A DNA stretch of 64,000 nucleotides from Pedobacter ginsenosidimutans (GCF_001442625.1 NZ_LMZQ01000003.1:248001-312000), one strand, 5' to 3'. Shown: positions 49,826-58,497, counted from the first letter of the stretch. Numbers and translations are program-made. Notes: a model not told the origin generated them from the letters alone.

Positions 49826-50278
49826 ATGGCTAAATCTCAGGCAACATACAGTAAAAAAGAGAACGAAAAAAAACGATTAAAAAAACAAAAAGACAAACAA
49901 GAGAAAAAAGAAGAGCGTCAGGCTAATGCAAAAAAAGGTTTAGCGCTTGAAGATATGATGGCTTATGTTGATGAAAACGGAAACATCTCTTCTACTCCAC
50001 CAGATCCGAAGAAAAAGAAAGTAATTAATACAGAAGATATTCAGATCGGTATTTCAAGACAAGAGGACATCATCGATGAAAATCCTGTTAAAAAAGGAAC
50101 AGTTACTTTCTTTAACGACAGTAAAGGTTACGGTTTTATTAAAAACACTGAAACACAAGACAGTATTTTTGTTCACGCAAACGGTTTAATCACCCAGATT
50201 AAAGAAGGTGATAAAGTTACGTTCGAAGTAGAAATGGGTCAAAAAGGACCAACTGCTGTTAAAGTATCAAAGGTTTAA
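49826..50278 (+). CDS. Cold-shock domain protein with basic N-terminal extension
   Basis: A 150-residue RNA-binding protein. The first 40 residues are strongly basic and likely coiled or disordered (KKENEKKRLKKQKDKQEKKE), a middle region contains DENGNISSTPPDPKKKK, and the last 65 form a cold-shock domain: GTVTFFNDSKGYGFIKNTE with RNP1-like KGYGFI and RNP2-like SIFVHANGL. In other bacteria CSD proteins melt RNA structures; this extended form, in which the usual FxGFGFI is YGFI, is common in Bacteroidota. A single gene. Confidence 0.92.
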   Translation: MAKSQATYSKKENEKKRLKKQKDKQEKKEERQANAKKGLALEDMMAYVDENGNISSTPPDPKKKKVINTEDIQIGISRQEDIIDENPVKKGTVTFFNDSKGYGFIKNTETQDSIFVHANGLITQIKEGDKVTFEVEMGQKGPTAVKVSKV

Positions 50279-50460
50279 CAACCACAATTCAATTCTTTTT
50301 GCAATTCCTAATTGCAAAACATGATTAAAATTCTGCAGAAAACTCTGCTGCGCTAGGTTTTATAACCATTTATAATTCCGTCTATTTAAGCATAAAACCT
50401 TGCGCATAATTTTACTCTCTTTCTATTTATTTTAGAAAATCAGGTTTCAGTGTGCATGGC

Positions 50461-50540
50461 CCAATCCGGTCCCGCCACCGCTATTTTCCTCATTTTGCTG
50501 CGCTTTCATTCCGGGCTATCCGCTTTATCGGGTTTAGGTG
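50461..50540 (-). repeat. AGCGGGAC-family unit, copy D1
   Basis: The minus strand reads AAACCCGATAAAGCGGATAG, CCCGGAATGAAAGCGCAGC and then GGTGGCGGGACCGG, matching the 3' third of the dispersed ~260-bp element. Confidence 0.5.
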
Positions 50541-50691
50541 GCTAAAACAATAGCTTTTATGAACGGATGAAATACCTGAATGAATATTTGTACGATAAGA
50601 AGAACAATATTTTTCAGGTTAAAACTTATTCCTGTAGCAATTGCTAAGGTTTGATAGATCTTTTCTTGATAGCAGCATAATCCTTTGTTAA

Positions 50692-50757
50692 TAAACCCGA
50701 TAGCAGCGGCAGCCCCCGATTTTTCTTCGGGGCTAAAGTGTATAGCGGGACAGGTTT
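50692..50757 (+). repeat. AGCGGGAC-family unit, copy D2
   Basis: AAACCCGATAGCAGCGGCAG, a CCCCGATTTTTCTTCGGGG hairpin, then GTATAGCGGGACAGG on the plus strand, opposite to D1. Confidence 0.5.
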
Positions 50758-50866
50758 TGCCTTGAAATACTGACGCTCATTTCCAAAAAAATAAAAAAAA
50801 TGATAATCTCGGTGTGGAATTTGTGCATGGCTTACATCATTACAGTACACACAAAGAAAATAAATT

Positions 50867-51553
50867 ATGAAAAAGTTAATAGCACTTGCACTGGTTGCAT
50901 TTTTAGGATTATCATCAGCGATGGCTCAACAAGTAGATTTACGTAGAAAAATTAACGTTAGCGGAACCGCAGAAACAGAAGTAACACCAGATATTATTTA
51001 TATCGGTATTTCACTTAAAGAATACTTAAACGGAAAGAAAAAAGTAGACATTACCGAGTTAGAGAAACAATTATTTGCGGCGGTACAAAAAGCGGGCATT
51101 GCAAAAGAAAATTTAACCATCAGCAATTTAAGCAGCTGGAATTATGCTACAGAAAAAAAGAAAAATCCCGATTTCTTAGCCAGTAAACAATATCGTTTAA
51201 AAGTTAGCGATCTGAATAAGTTTAATGCAATATTAGAGTCGATAGATTCCAAAGGAATTGCCAATACGAATATTGAAAGCTACGATTATTCTAAAATTGA
51301 AACCATAAAAAAAGAGCTTAAAATTAAAGCTTTATTGGCAGCAAAAGAGAAAGCAGCTTATATGGTTGAGGCTTTAGGCGATAAATTAGGTGGTGTAATT
51401 GAGATACAAGATGGTGGAGACAATGTAATACAACCTGTTTACAGAAATTATGCAATGAAAGCTGAAATGGCTGATGCCGCTGGCGCTCCCGAAATCGATT
51501 TCAAAAAAATTAAGCTGAATTTCACAGTAAATGCCATTTTCGAGATCAAATAA
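50867..51553 (+). CDS. SIMPL-domain (DUF541) exported protein
   Basis: A 228-residue exported protein; signal peptide ends at SAMAQ. The SIMPL domain begins with INVSGTAETEVTPDIIYIGI, contains the helix with VQKAGIAKENLTISNL and the second half KIKALLAAKEKAAYMVEALG. Bacteroidota and proteobacterial homologues include oxidative-stress protective periplasmic proteins (BP26/OmpA-like), but a precise function is unknown. The gene is followed by a terminator and a small membrane protein gene. Confidence 0.9.
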   Translation: MKKLIALALVAFLGLSSAMAQQVDLRRKINVSGTAETEVTPDIIYIGISLKEYLNGKKKVDITELEKQLFAAVQKAGIAKENLTISNLSSWNYATEKKKNPDFLASKQYRLKVSDLNKFNAILESIDSKGIANTNIESYDYSKIETIKKELKIKALLAAKEKAAYMVEALGDKLGGVIEIQDGGDNVIQPVYRNYAMKAEMADAAGAPEIDFKKIKLNFTVNAIFEIK

Positions 51554-51582
51554 GATTTTTAACGGTTAAATCAATGCTTTTT

Positions 51583-51615
51583 AAAACCTACCAGAACATT
51601 TTGGTAGGTTTTTTG
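51583..51615 (+). terminator. Terminator of the SIMPL gene
   Basis: AAAACCTACCAGAA pairs with TTTTGGTAGGTTTT, followed by T; 30 bases after the stop codon. Confidence 0.85.
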
Positions 51616-51650
51616 TTACGTAGAGGTCGAACACTAAAAAATTAGATATT

Positions 51651-51965
51651 ATGAAAAAATTCATCTACACGTTAGCCTTGGTTTTCTCTCTAGGCATTAG
51701 TTTTAATTCAGCTCAGGCAGCTGATAAACCTGCGAAAAACCCAACAGAATTAACTGCAGAACAAGCAGTGAAACTGGAAAGAATTAAAACCCGTGTTGAA
51801 GAGATCAGAGACATGGACAAATCTAACTTAACAAGAGCAGAACGTAAAGCTTTACGTAGCGAGTTAAGAGAATTAAAAGGCCAGGCCCGTGCAGTTTCTG
51901 GAGGTGTTTACCTTTCAGTTGGTGCAATCATTATCATCATTTTATTGTTGATCTTGATTTTGTAA
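51651..51965 (+). CDS. Small exported membrane-tethered helical protein, unknown
   Basis: A 104-residue protein with signal peptide (cleavage after AQAA), a charged helical middle (EEIRDMDKSNLTRAERKALR, SELRELKGQARA) and a C-terminal hydrophobic helix of isoleucines and leucines (YLSVGAIIIIILLLILIL). The pattern recurs in Bacteroidota small proteins with SELRxLKxxAR but I know no function. Its own terminator follows. Confidence 0.75.
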   Translation: MKKFIYTLALVFSLGISFNSAQAADKPAKNPTELTAEQAVKLERIKTRVEEIRDMDKSNLTRAERKALRSELRELKGQARAVSGGVYLSVGAIIIIILLLILIL

Positions 51966-52000
51966 TCAATACCGCATTACATCTATCTATATAAAAAACA

Positions 52001-52031
52001 AAAAGCTTTGCAGCAATGCAAAGCTTTTTTT
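52001..52031 (+). terminator. Terminator of the 51651 gene
   Basis: AAAAGCTTTGCA pairs with TGCAAAGCTTTT around GCAA, followed by T; 36 bases after the stop. Confidence 0.88.
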
Positions 52032-52042
52032 ATGAGAAATAT

Positions 52043-52152
52043 CGTCATTGCGAGAAGGAACGACGAAGCAATCTCACCCTTTATAAAATTCTTAATTTGA
52101 TGCTTCATCATTGTTCTAGCGCATTAAGATTGCTTCGTACCTCGCAATGACG
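52043..52152. repeat. REP variant, CGTCATTGCGAG type, complete
   Basis: CGTCATTGCGAGAAGGAACG ... GATTGCTTCGTACCTCGCAA then TGACG: complementary ends about 110 bases apart. It lies just past the serS stop codon, between convergent transcripts. Confidence 0.8.
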
Positions 52153-52164
52153 ATTTATCTAAGA

Positions 52165-53436
52165 CTAATCAATAATATCAAAACCAGTATATTTCACTAA
52201 AGCCTCCGGAATTTTAATTCCGTTTTCGGTCTGGTAGTTTTCTAAAATAGATGCCACAATACGCGGTAATGCCAATGCGCTTCCATTTAATGAGTGCGCC
52301 AGTTGTGCCTTCCCTTCTTTTCCTTTAAAGCGTAATTTTAAACGGTTACTCTGATAAGTTTCGAAATTTGATACAGAAGAAACTTCTAACCAACGCTCTT
52401 GTGCAGCACTCCACACCTCCATGTCATAAGTCATGGCAGAAGTAAAGCCCATATCACCACCGCATAAACGCAACACGCGGTAATGCAATCCCAGCTCCTT
52501 CAATAAAGACTGAACATATTGGCTCATATCTTCTAAGGTTTCGTAAGATTTATCAGGATGCGTAATCTGCACCACTTCAACCTTATCAAACTGGTGTAAG
52601 CGGTTTAAACCACGTACGTGTGCTCCATATGAGCCCGCTTCTCTACGGAAACAAGGCGTATAAGCGGTATTTTTAATTGGAAGATCTTCTTCTTTAACAA
52701 TTACATCACGGTATAAATTGGTTACCGGAACTTCGGCTGTTGGGATTAAGTATAAATCATCAACAGTTGAATGATACATCTGTCCTTCTTTATCTGGTAA
52801 CTGTCCGGTGCCAAAACCCGAGGCCGCATTAACCAAATGAGGTACCTGCATTTCTTTATAACCTGCTTCAGTAGCATGATCTAAAAAGAAATTAATCAGG
52901 GCACGTTGTAACTTTGCTCCTTTTCCTTTATAAACCGGAAAACCAGCGCCAGTAATTTTTACACCCAATTCGAAATCGATAATATCATATTTCGCAGCCA
53001 ATTCCCAGTGCGGCAAAGCCTTATTTGGTAATTTAGCAGGCGCTCCATGCGTTAGAACAACTTCGTTTTCTTCCGCCGTAGATCCTTGCTTTACCAAATG
53101 ATATGGCAAATTAGGCAATTGAACAATTAAATTATGTTGAGCGGCTTCCAACTCATTTAATTTATCACTCAGGTTTTTGATATTTTCTTTATGAGAAGCC
53201 GTTTGTGCTTTAATCGCCTCGGCTTCTTCTTTTTTACCAGTACGCATTAAATCGCCAATTTGTTTGGCAGCTGCATTCGCTTCAGCAGAAATATTATCCA
53301 GGGAAGTTTGTGTAGAACGGCGGTCCTCATCAATTTTAATGATTTCATCTACCAGTTCTGGCTGTTTAAAATTACGGACACTTAAACGTTCTAAAACTTT
53401 CTCTCTATTTTCGCGGATATAGTTAACTTGCAGCAT
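52165..53436 (-). CDS. serS: Seryl-tRNA synthetase
   Basis: A 423-residue class II aminoacyl-tRNA synthetase charging tRNA-Ser. The N-terminal coiled-coil arm (residues about 30-100) binds the long variable arm of tRNA-Ser; class II motif 2 is seen as TPCFRREAGSYGAHVRGLNR LHQF and motif 3 as HSLNGSALALPRIVASILEN. Motif 1 lies in LQRALINFFLDHATEAGYKE. Length is normal for the bacterial enzyme. It is monocistronic and divergent from rsmI; a palindromic repeat occupies the region between. Confidence 0.97.
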   Translation of the reverse strand: MLQVNYIRENREKVLERLSVRNFKQPELVDEIIKIDEDRRSTQTSLDNISAEANAAAKQIGDLMRTGKKEEAEAIKAQTASHKENIKNLSDKLNELEAAQHNLIVQLPNLPYHLVKQGSTAEENEVVLTHGAPAKLPNKALPHWELAAKYDIIDFELGVKITGAGFPVYKGKGAKLQRALINFFLDHATEAGYKEMQVPHLVNAASGFGTGQLPDKEGQMYHSTVDDLYLIPTAEVPVTNLYRDVIVKEEDLPIKNTAYTPCFRREAGSYGAHVRGLNRLHQFDKVEVVQITHPDKSYETLEDMSQYVQSLLKELGLHYRVLRLCGGDMGFTSAMTYDMEVWSAAQERWLEVSSVSNFETYQSNRLKLRFKGKEGKAQLAHSLNGSALALPRIVASILENYQTENGIKIPEALVKYTGFDIID

Positions 53437-53452
53437 TATTTAATTTTTTAAG

Positions 53453-53460
53453 CAAAGATA
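53453..53460 (-). promoter_or_regulatory. -7 box TATCTTTG of serS
   Basis: Perfect TAnnTTTG on the minus strand, 17 bases before the serS ATG, giving a leader near 10 bases. The -33 position (GTTC) is inside the REP element and matches poorly. Confidence 0.4.
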
Positions 53461-53470
53461 ATAATTAAGT

Positions 53471-53562
53471 CGTCATTGCGAACGCAGTGCGGCAATCTCC
53501 CAACAAAAAGATTGCTTCATCGTTCCTCTCCGAGAAATCGGAGCCAGTTCTTGCAATGATGG
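53471..53562. repeat. REP variant between serS and rsmI
   Basis: CGTCATTGCGAACGCAGTGC on the left; AGCCAGTTCTTGCAATGATGG on the right, with an inner CTCCGAGAAATCGGAG hairpin. It fills most of the 138-base divergent promoter region. Confidence 0.75.
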
Positions 53563-53574
53563 ACACAGAAAAAT

Positions 53575-54288
53575 ATGGATGGCAAACTATTTCTCGTACC
53601 AACGCCCATAGGCAATTTGGAGGATATGACCTTTAGGGCAATCCGGATATTAAAAGAATGCGATTTAATCCTCGCCGAAGATACCCGTACCAGTGCCCCA
53701 ATGCTGAAACATTTTGGTATAGATAAAAGAGTTTTCTCGCACCATCAGCACAATGAACATAAGGCCACTTCCGAGATTATCAAGTTTTTAAACGAAGGAC
53801 AAAAAATTGCCCTAATATCTGATGCCGGAACTCCGGCTATTTCCGATCCTGGTTTTTTCCTGGTACGCGAAGCCATTAAAAATGATATTGCAGTAGAATG
53901 TTTACCTGGTGCAACAGCTTTTGTGCCTGCTTTGGTTAACTCAGGCCTACCTGCAGATGCGTTCTGTTTTGAAGGTTTTTTGCCGGTTAAAAAAGGCAGG
54001 CAGACAAAATTTAAAAAGTTAGCTGAAGAAGACCGCACCATTATACTTTATGAAAGTCCGCATCGTTTATTAAAAACTTTAGAGGAGTTTGCGCAGTATT
54101 TGGGTGCCGATAGGCAGGCCTCGGTAAGTAGAGAGCTCACCAAGATGTTCGAAGAAACGGTTCGTGGAACTTTGGTAGAAATAAAATCACATTTTGAAAA
54201 CAATACTTTAAAAGGAGAATTTGTAATTTGCATAGCGGGGAAACCCAACATTAAAAGCAAAAACAAATATGAAGATGCTGAAGATTAG
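53575..54288 (+). CDS. rsmI: 16S rRNA (cytidine(1402)-2'-O)-methyltransferase RsmI
   Basis: A 237-residue SAM-dependent tetrapyrrole-methylase-fold enzyme that methylates C1402 of 16S rRNA in the ribosomal decoding centre. It begins LFLVPTPIGNLEDMTFRAIR, with EDTRTSAPMLKHF, the SAM loop LISDAGTPAISDPGF and PGATAFVPALVNSGL, and ends with GEFVICIAG. Length is a little shorter than the E. coli protein because the C-terminal HTH domain is absent, as is usual in Bacteroidota. Cytoplasmic. The next gene follows after 38 bases. Confidence 0.95.
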   Translation: MDGKLFLVPTPIGNLEDMTFRAIRILKECDLILAEDTRTSAPMLKHFGIDKRVFSHHQHNEHKATSEIIKFLNEGQKIALISDAGTPAISDPGFFLVREAIKNDIAVECLPGATAFVPALVNSGLPADAFCFEGFLPVKKGRQTKFKKLAEEDRTIILYESPHRLLKTLEEFAQYLGADRQASVSRELTKMFEETVRGTLVEIKSHFENNTLKGEFVICIAGKPNIKSKNKYEDAED

Positions 54289-54326
54289 CATCAGAAAATA
54301 AACAACATACCAATTTTAAAAATATT

Positions 54327-54980
54327 ATGATTAGCATAGATAGATTTCTGAGTGACGAACAAGACCCAAAAGCGGTTGAAAAAGTTATTGGAAAATTAAA
54401 CGACCTTTTAACAGCAGGCGAAGAACTTTTATATTTAGCTGTACAGAAAAAACCAGCGGTAAACTTGTTACCAGATAGTATAGCAATTTCGAATAAGCGT
54501 ATTTTTTATTGCGAGCCAGGTAATTTAGGTTTAACCATGAACTTCAAAGATATTTCGTGGAAAAGCATTAAAGAGGTTTCATTTAAAGAAGAGTTTTTTG
54601 GTTCTAAATTTATCTGTGTACCACAACATGGCGAAAATATCGTAACCGAATTTATTCCGAAAGTACAGGCGCGTAAATTACATCAGGCTGCGAACCAGCA
54701 ATTGGATGAGTATAAGGAAATGCTCCGTCAGCAAAAACTGGAAGAAAACCGTGCAACGGCTTCCCCAATCAATTTAAATGCTCAACCTCTTGCCGAAATT
54801 CCTGCTTACGAACCAACTCCTGAGCCAGTACAACCCGTTATTCAAATAGCTGAAGTTGTAGAAGAGCCAGAAGACGAAACCACATTAAAATTACGCAAGC
54901 TTAAAACTTTGTACGATAAACACCTCATTACTCAGGAAGAATACGAAGCTAAAAAAGCAAATATTTTAGATAGTTTGTAA
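54327..54980 (+). CDS. PH-like domain plus SHOCT protein
   Basis: A 217-residue cytoplasmic protein. A bacterial pleckstrin-like region (residues 15-130) with LPDSIAISNKRIFYCEPGNL and EVSFKEEFFGSKF; then a Pro-Glu-rich linker and a C-terminal SHOCT motif, LRKLKTLYDKHLITQEEYEA KKANIL, a short helix pair common at protein ends. The molecular role is unknown, perhaps oligomerisation or membrane association. Immediately downstream lies a repeat-bounded GIY-YIG pseudogene. Confidence 0.85.
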   Translation: MISIDRFLSDEQDPKAVEKVIGKLNDLLTAGEELLYLAVQKKPAVNLLPDSIAISNKRIFYCEPGNLGLTMNFKDISWKSIKEVSFKEEFFGSKFICVPQHGENIVTEFIPKVQARKLHQAANQQLDEYKEMLRQQKLEENRATASPINLNAQPLAEIPAYEPTPEPVQPVIQIAEVVEEPEDETTLKLRKLKTLYDKHLITQEEYEAKKANILDSL

Positions 54981-54989
54981 GTAAAAGGC

Positions 54990-55019
54990 CGTCACCCTGA
55001 ATTTATTTCAGGGTCTTAA
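54990..55019. repeat. Left inverted half of the GIY-YIG-carrying REP
   Basis: CGTCACCCTGAATTTATTTC then AGGGTCTTAA is the left arm of a REP element. Its inverted partner is 55366-55393. The GIY-YIG gene lies between the arms, where a normal REP has only a loop. Confidence 0.75.
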
Positions 55020-55031
55020 TTGATGTAAAAG

Positions 55032-55325
55032 ATGGAAAGAGGCGGATGCGTTTATATATTAAGCAATTTTAAACATACAGTTCTTTATATTGGCGTAACA
55101 TCAGAATTGTATTTCAGGATTAAAGAACATAAAGATAAGTATTATCCTAATTCATTTTCTGCAAGATATAATTGCAATCTTTTGGTGTTTTTTGAACAAT
55201 TTGACAGTATTGAAGAAGCCATAATAAGAGAAAAGCAATTAAAGAATTAGAAAAGGTCATGGAAAATAACCTTAATAAATGAATTAAATCCTAACTGGGA
55301 TGATTTATTCTTAACACTTGAATAA
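55032..55325 (+). pseudogene. GIY-YIG endonuclease gene with one nonsense codon
   Basis: The 98-codon frame encodes a UPF0213-type GIY-YIG nuclease: VYILSNFKHTVLYIGVTSEL with GIY-equivalent VYI and YIGV, R and KEHKDKYY, and the C-terminal EAIIREKQLKN. At codon 73 (55248) TAG stands where the family has Trp (N-W-K-R), and the frame then continues cleanly as KRSWKITLINELNPNWDDLF to a stop at 55323. So a single TGG to TAG change would break an otherwise full gene; suppression or a sequencing error is not excluded. It lies between inverted halves of a REP element and seems to be that element's cargo. Confidence 0.8.
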
Positions 55326-55365
55326 CTGCTCCGCTCCTTTAAGCCCTTATAATAAAACAGCATTT

Positions 55366-55393
55366 AAGATGCTGAAATAAATTCAGCATGACG
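55366..55393. repeat. Right inverted half of the GIY-YIG-carrying REP
   Basis: AAGATGCTGAAATAAATTCA then GCATGACG is the reverse complement of the left arm at 54990-55019 in about 24 of 29 positions. Confidence 0.75.
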
Positions 55394-55409
55394 ATTTTAC
55401 CACTTAGTA

Positions 55410-57026
55410 ATGAAATCTAAACAAACCTACCTCCTCGCCCTCTTAAGTGCATTTTTACTTTGGCTAGCCTGGCCACCAATGCCTTTTACTACACCATTAT
55501 TACTGATTGGTTTGGTTCCTTTATTCATTGCACTCGATTCCATTTCATACAGTGCTAAAAAAAAGCAAGGAAAAAGAATTTTCTTGACTGCCGGCTTAAC
55601 ATTTTTGGTTTGGAATACAGCATCAATTTATTGGGTGTACAATGCTATAAGTGCGTATAATGGTACAGCAGTAGCCCTTCCAGTTTCTTTAATTCCTTAT
55701 GGATTAGGTGCGCTTTTAATGACTTTTGCTTTTTGGTTATACTATCGATTGGGCAAATACGTAAATAAAAAGATTGCGTACCTGGGCTTAATTGCCTTTT
55801 ATATCGCTTTAGAATATTTGCAGCAAACCTGGGATTTAGCCTTCCCCTGGATGACCTTAGGTAATGGTTTAGCAGGGATGCATCAGCTGGCGCAATGGTA
55901 TGATTATACTGGCGTTTACGGAGGTTCATTATGGATTTTAGTGAGTAATATCCTAGCTTTTGAAGCCTACAAGAAATTTAAATCACAAACAGGTTATTTA
56001 AGATTTAGAACCGCCGGAATCTGGGCTTTAATAGTGATTATTCCCATCGGCATTTCATTAACCAAATACTTTACTTCCGAACAGAAAGGGACACCAAGCA
56101 ATGTGGTGGTGGTTCAACCGAATATCGATCCTTATCAAAAACTGGAAAGTATACCGGTTTCTGAACAGCTCAAAATTTTAACACACCTTTCCGATTCGGT
56201 TGGGCAAAGCAATACAGAATATTTTATCTGGCCAGAAACAGCAATACCGAGCCGTGCCGACGAAGATCGGATCAGATCTAATCCTGATTTTTATGCCCTC
56301 CAAAGTTTCTTAAGCAAATACAAAAACGGAACACTGATTACTGGAATTGAAAGCATAAAAATCTACCAGACCAAAAAAACACTTTCAGCAAAGTACGATC
56401 CGCAAAGCAACCAGTATTGGGATAATTTTAACACGGCCATGCAAGTAGAAAACTCTGCAAATGTTCAGTTTTACCATAAATCTAAATTAGTACCAGGTGT
56501 AGAAAAAATGCCTTTCCCTAAAGTGTTTTCATTTTTAGACGGTGTTTTTGCTGAACTTGGTGGAGCTGTTGGTGGATGGGGCTGGCAGGAGAAACCAGGT
56601 GTACTTTATGCGCAGAGTGGAATTGGTGCGGCACCCGTAATTTGTTATGAAAGCCTATGGGGCGAATGGGTTGCTCAATCGGTTAAAGATGGGGCACAAT
56701 TTATTGCTATTATCACCAATGATGGCTGGTGGGGAAATACCTCAGGTAAAGACCAGCACATGATGTACGCCAAACTTAGGGCAATTGAAACCCACCGCGA
56801 TGTGGCCCGTTCTGCAAATACAGGCATTTCTTGTTTCATCAATCAACGTGGCGACGTAACGCAGAGCACCAAATGGTGGACGAGAACTGCAATAAAGGCC
56901 AACATTAACCTAAACGACGAGATTACCTTTTATGTAAAAAGCGGAGACATTATTGCGAAAATGTTGAGTGTTTTAGCAATTATCTTAGCCTTGATTATCC
57001 CTTATAGAAAATGGGTAAAAAAATAA
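55410..57026 (+). CDS. lnt: Apolipoprotein N-acyltransferase Lnt
   Basis: A 538-residue inner-membrane enzyme that adds the third acyl chain to the N-terminal Cys of lipoproteins. Six or so membrane segments (residues 5-220) lead to a periplasmic nitrilase domain: the catalytic triad is suggested by FIWPETAIPS (Glu), HKSKLVPGVEKMP (Lys) and APVICYESLWGEW (Cys). The C-terminal membrane helix closes it. The next gene is lspA 32 bases on, so two lipoprotein-maturation enzymes are co-transcribed. This fits the many lipoproteins in the window, including GldB. Confidence 0.95.
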   Translation: MKSKQTYLLALLSAFLLWLAWPPMPFTTPLLLIGLVPLFIALDSISYSAKKKQGKRIFLTAGLTFLVWNTASIYWVYNAISAYNGTAVALPVSLIPYGLGALLMTFAFWLYYRLGKYVNKKIAYLGLIAFYIALEYLQQTWDLAFPWMTLGNGLAGMHQLAQWYDYTGVYGGSLWILVSNILAFEAYKKFKSQTGYLRFRTAGIWALIVIIPIGISLTKYFTSEQKGTPSNVVVVQPNIDPYQKLESIPVSEQLKILTHLSDSVGQSNTEYFIWPETAIPSRADEDRIRSNPDFYALQSFLSKYKNGTLITGIESIKIYQTKKTLSAKYDPQSNQYWDNFNTAMQVENSANVQFYHKSKLVPGVEKMPFPKVFSFLDGVFAELGGAVGGWGWQEKPGVLYAQSGIGAAPVICYESLWGEWVAQSVKDGAQFIAIITNDGWWGNTSGKDQHMMYAKLRAIETHRDVARSANTGISCFINQRGDVTQSTKWWTRTAIKANINLNDEITFYVKSGDIIAKMLSVLAIILALIIPYRKWVKK

Positions 57027-57058
57027 AAACCCGTCTGTAAACTTCTAATTATAAAAAC

Positions 57059-57565
57059 ATGCAACAGTTTAAAAACCTCAGGTGGTCTGTTTTATTATTA
57101 CTGCTCACATTAAATTTTGGCTGCGATCAGATTTCTAAAAAAATTGTGCGTACCGAGATTAGCGATTACGAACATATCAGCATTATAAAAGACCGCTTTA
57201 CCTTAACCAAAGTAGAAAACAGTGGTGCATTTTTAAGTCTAGGCGATAATATGCCCTATATTTTTAGACTCATTATTCTAACAGGCTTGCCATTACTATT
57301 TTTGGGCTACGGATTATATTTCCTCTTTGCCAAACGCAATTTACCAATGAGTATGCAAATTGCTTTGTGTTTTCTGATAGGTGGCGGAATTGGCAACCTA
57401 TACGATCGGATTGTACACGGATCGGTTACCGATTTTATGCATATGGATTTTTACCTCTTCCAAACAGGTGTTTTCAATTTTGCTGACATTTCGATCATGA
57501 TTGGTGTAGGTATATTACTTTTCCAGTCGATTAGAAGTAATAGGCTAAAACAACAAATAGATTAG
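57059..57565 (+). CDS. lspA: Signal peptidase II (lipoprotein)
   Basis: A 168-residue membrane aspartyl protease that cleaves lipoprotein signal peptides. The two catalytic Asp residues are in IGGGIGNLYDRIVHG and VFNFADISIMIGVG; the first conserved block is LTKVENSGAFLSLG. Four membrane segments. Here the N-terminal motif reads CDQISKKIVR (D of NLGCDQxxK-type). It follows lnt by 32 bases and is likely the same transcript. Confidence 0.95.
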   Translation: MQQFKNLRWSVLLLLLTLNFGCDQISKKIVRTEISDYEHISIIKDRFTLTKVENSGAFLSLGDNMPYIFRLIILTGLPLLFLGYGLYFLFAKRNLPMSMQIALCFLIGGGIGNLYDRIVHGSVTDFMHMDFYLFQTGVFNFADISIMIGVGILLFQSIRSNRLKQQID

Positions 57566-57705
57566 GACAAAAACAAGATCAATGATAGCTAATTAAAAAT
57601 ACAAAAAAATATGCTTTATAAATACATATTTGTATTTTTTGTATTATATTTATTCATGTAATGCTCAATTACAGCTTATTACGATCTAAACCAAAAACCT
57701 AAACT

Positions 57706-58455
57706 ATGAAAAACCTATTAACAAAAACTGTGCTGATTGCATTGCTCTCAGTAGTAGTGATCTCGTGCTCGAAGAAAAATGAGATCACGACTGAACCGGA
57801 AAACGAAACCGTTCAAAACCAAAAAGTTCTTGCTTACATCAAAAATCTTGGATTTACAGATGCACAGATTGTAGAAAATGGCGATAATTACGTTGCAGAT
57901 GGTGATATCGTATTCAGTAAAAACATGGAAGTTCCTGCCGATAATGGAAAGCCGATAACCGAACAGTATTACAACGGAAATATTGTAACCAATAGCACTA
58001 ATATCCGCGTTAAAGTTGACCCTTCTATAAATGGGATGATCAGCGAAATCAATTCTGCGATCAACCAATGGAATACAGTACCTAATTCTAAAATCAAATT
58101 TGTGATTACAACAGGTACTATTTATGATATCCTAATTAAAGTAGATAATACAATTGGAAGTTCTACATGCGGACAGGCTTATTTATCAACTTCTAACGGT
58201 AAAGCTGGCAATACGGTTTGGATTAACCAGAATCTGATCCAAAACAATTCTTTCGCGCAGCGACAAAGAACCATAACACATGAATTTGGGCATACCATTT
58301 CATTTAAACACACTAACCAATCTACAACCATTAATGTTCCAGGGGTTGGAGGAACCGACGCATTATCATTAATGAACGGTGGACAATGTGGAAGTGGCGC
58401 GACTGTTTTATCAGCAAAGGATAAACAGGCTACCGCAGTATTATACCCTTTATAA
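57706..58455 (+). CDS. M57-type zinc metalloprotease lipoprotein
   Basis: A 249-residue lipoprotein (lipobox VVISC, Cys 21) with a zincin domain. The zinc motif is HEFGH at residues 192-196 followed by His at about 202 (HEFGHTISFKH). Such dual-action HEIGH/M57 proteases are typical of Bacteroidota and Cytophagales. The closing LSAKDKQATAVLYPL matches the family's usual end (Y.A...LYP). It is exported to the periplasm or surface. Own terminator downstream; single gene. Substrate is unknown. Confidence 0.88.
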   Translation: MKNLLTKTVLIALLSVVVISCSKKNEITTEPENETVQNQKVLAYIKNLGFTDAQIVENGDNYVADGDIVFSKNMEVPADNGKPITEQYYNGNIVTNSTNIRVKVDPSINGMISEINSAINQWNTVPNSKIKFVITTGTIYDILIKVDNTIGSSTCGQAYLSTSNGKAGNTVWINQNLIQNNSFAQRQRTITHEFGHTISFKHTNQSTTINVPGVGGTDALSLMNGGQCGSGATVLSAKDKQATAVLYPL

Positions 58456-58497
58456 TTAAAAATCAGATAAATAACCTAAAAAGATCGTAATGCAATG

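Larger units (their letters stand above)
50279..50866. other. 588-base gene-free stretch with two inverted repeat units
   Basis: After the cold-shock gene there is a hairpin TTTGCAATT-CCT-AATTGCAAA (50298-50318), then two units of the AGCGGGAC repeat family in opposite orientation (50461-50540 and 50692-50757). No gene is seen; short frames lie in the repeats. Confidence 0.55.
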
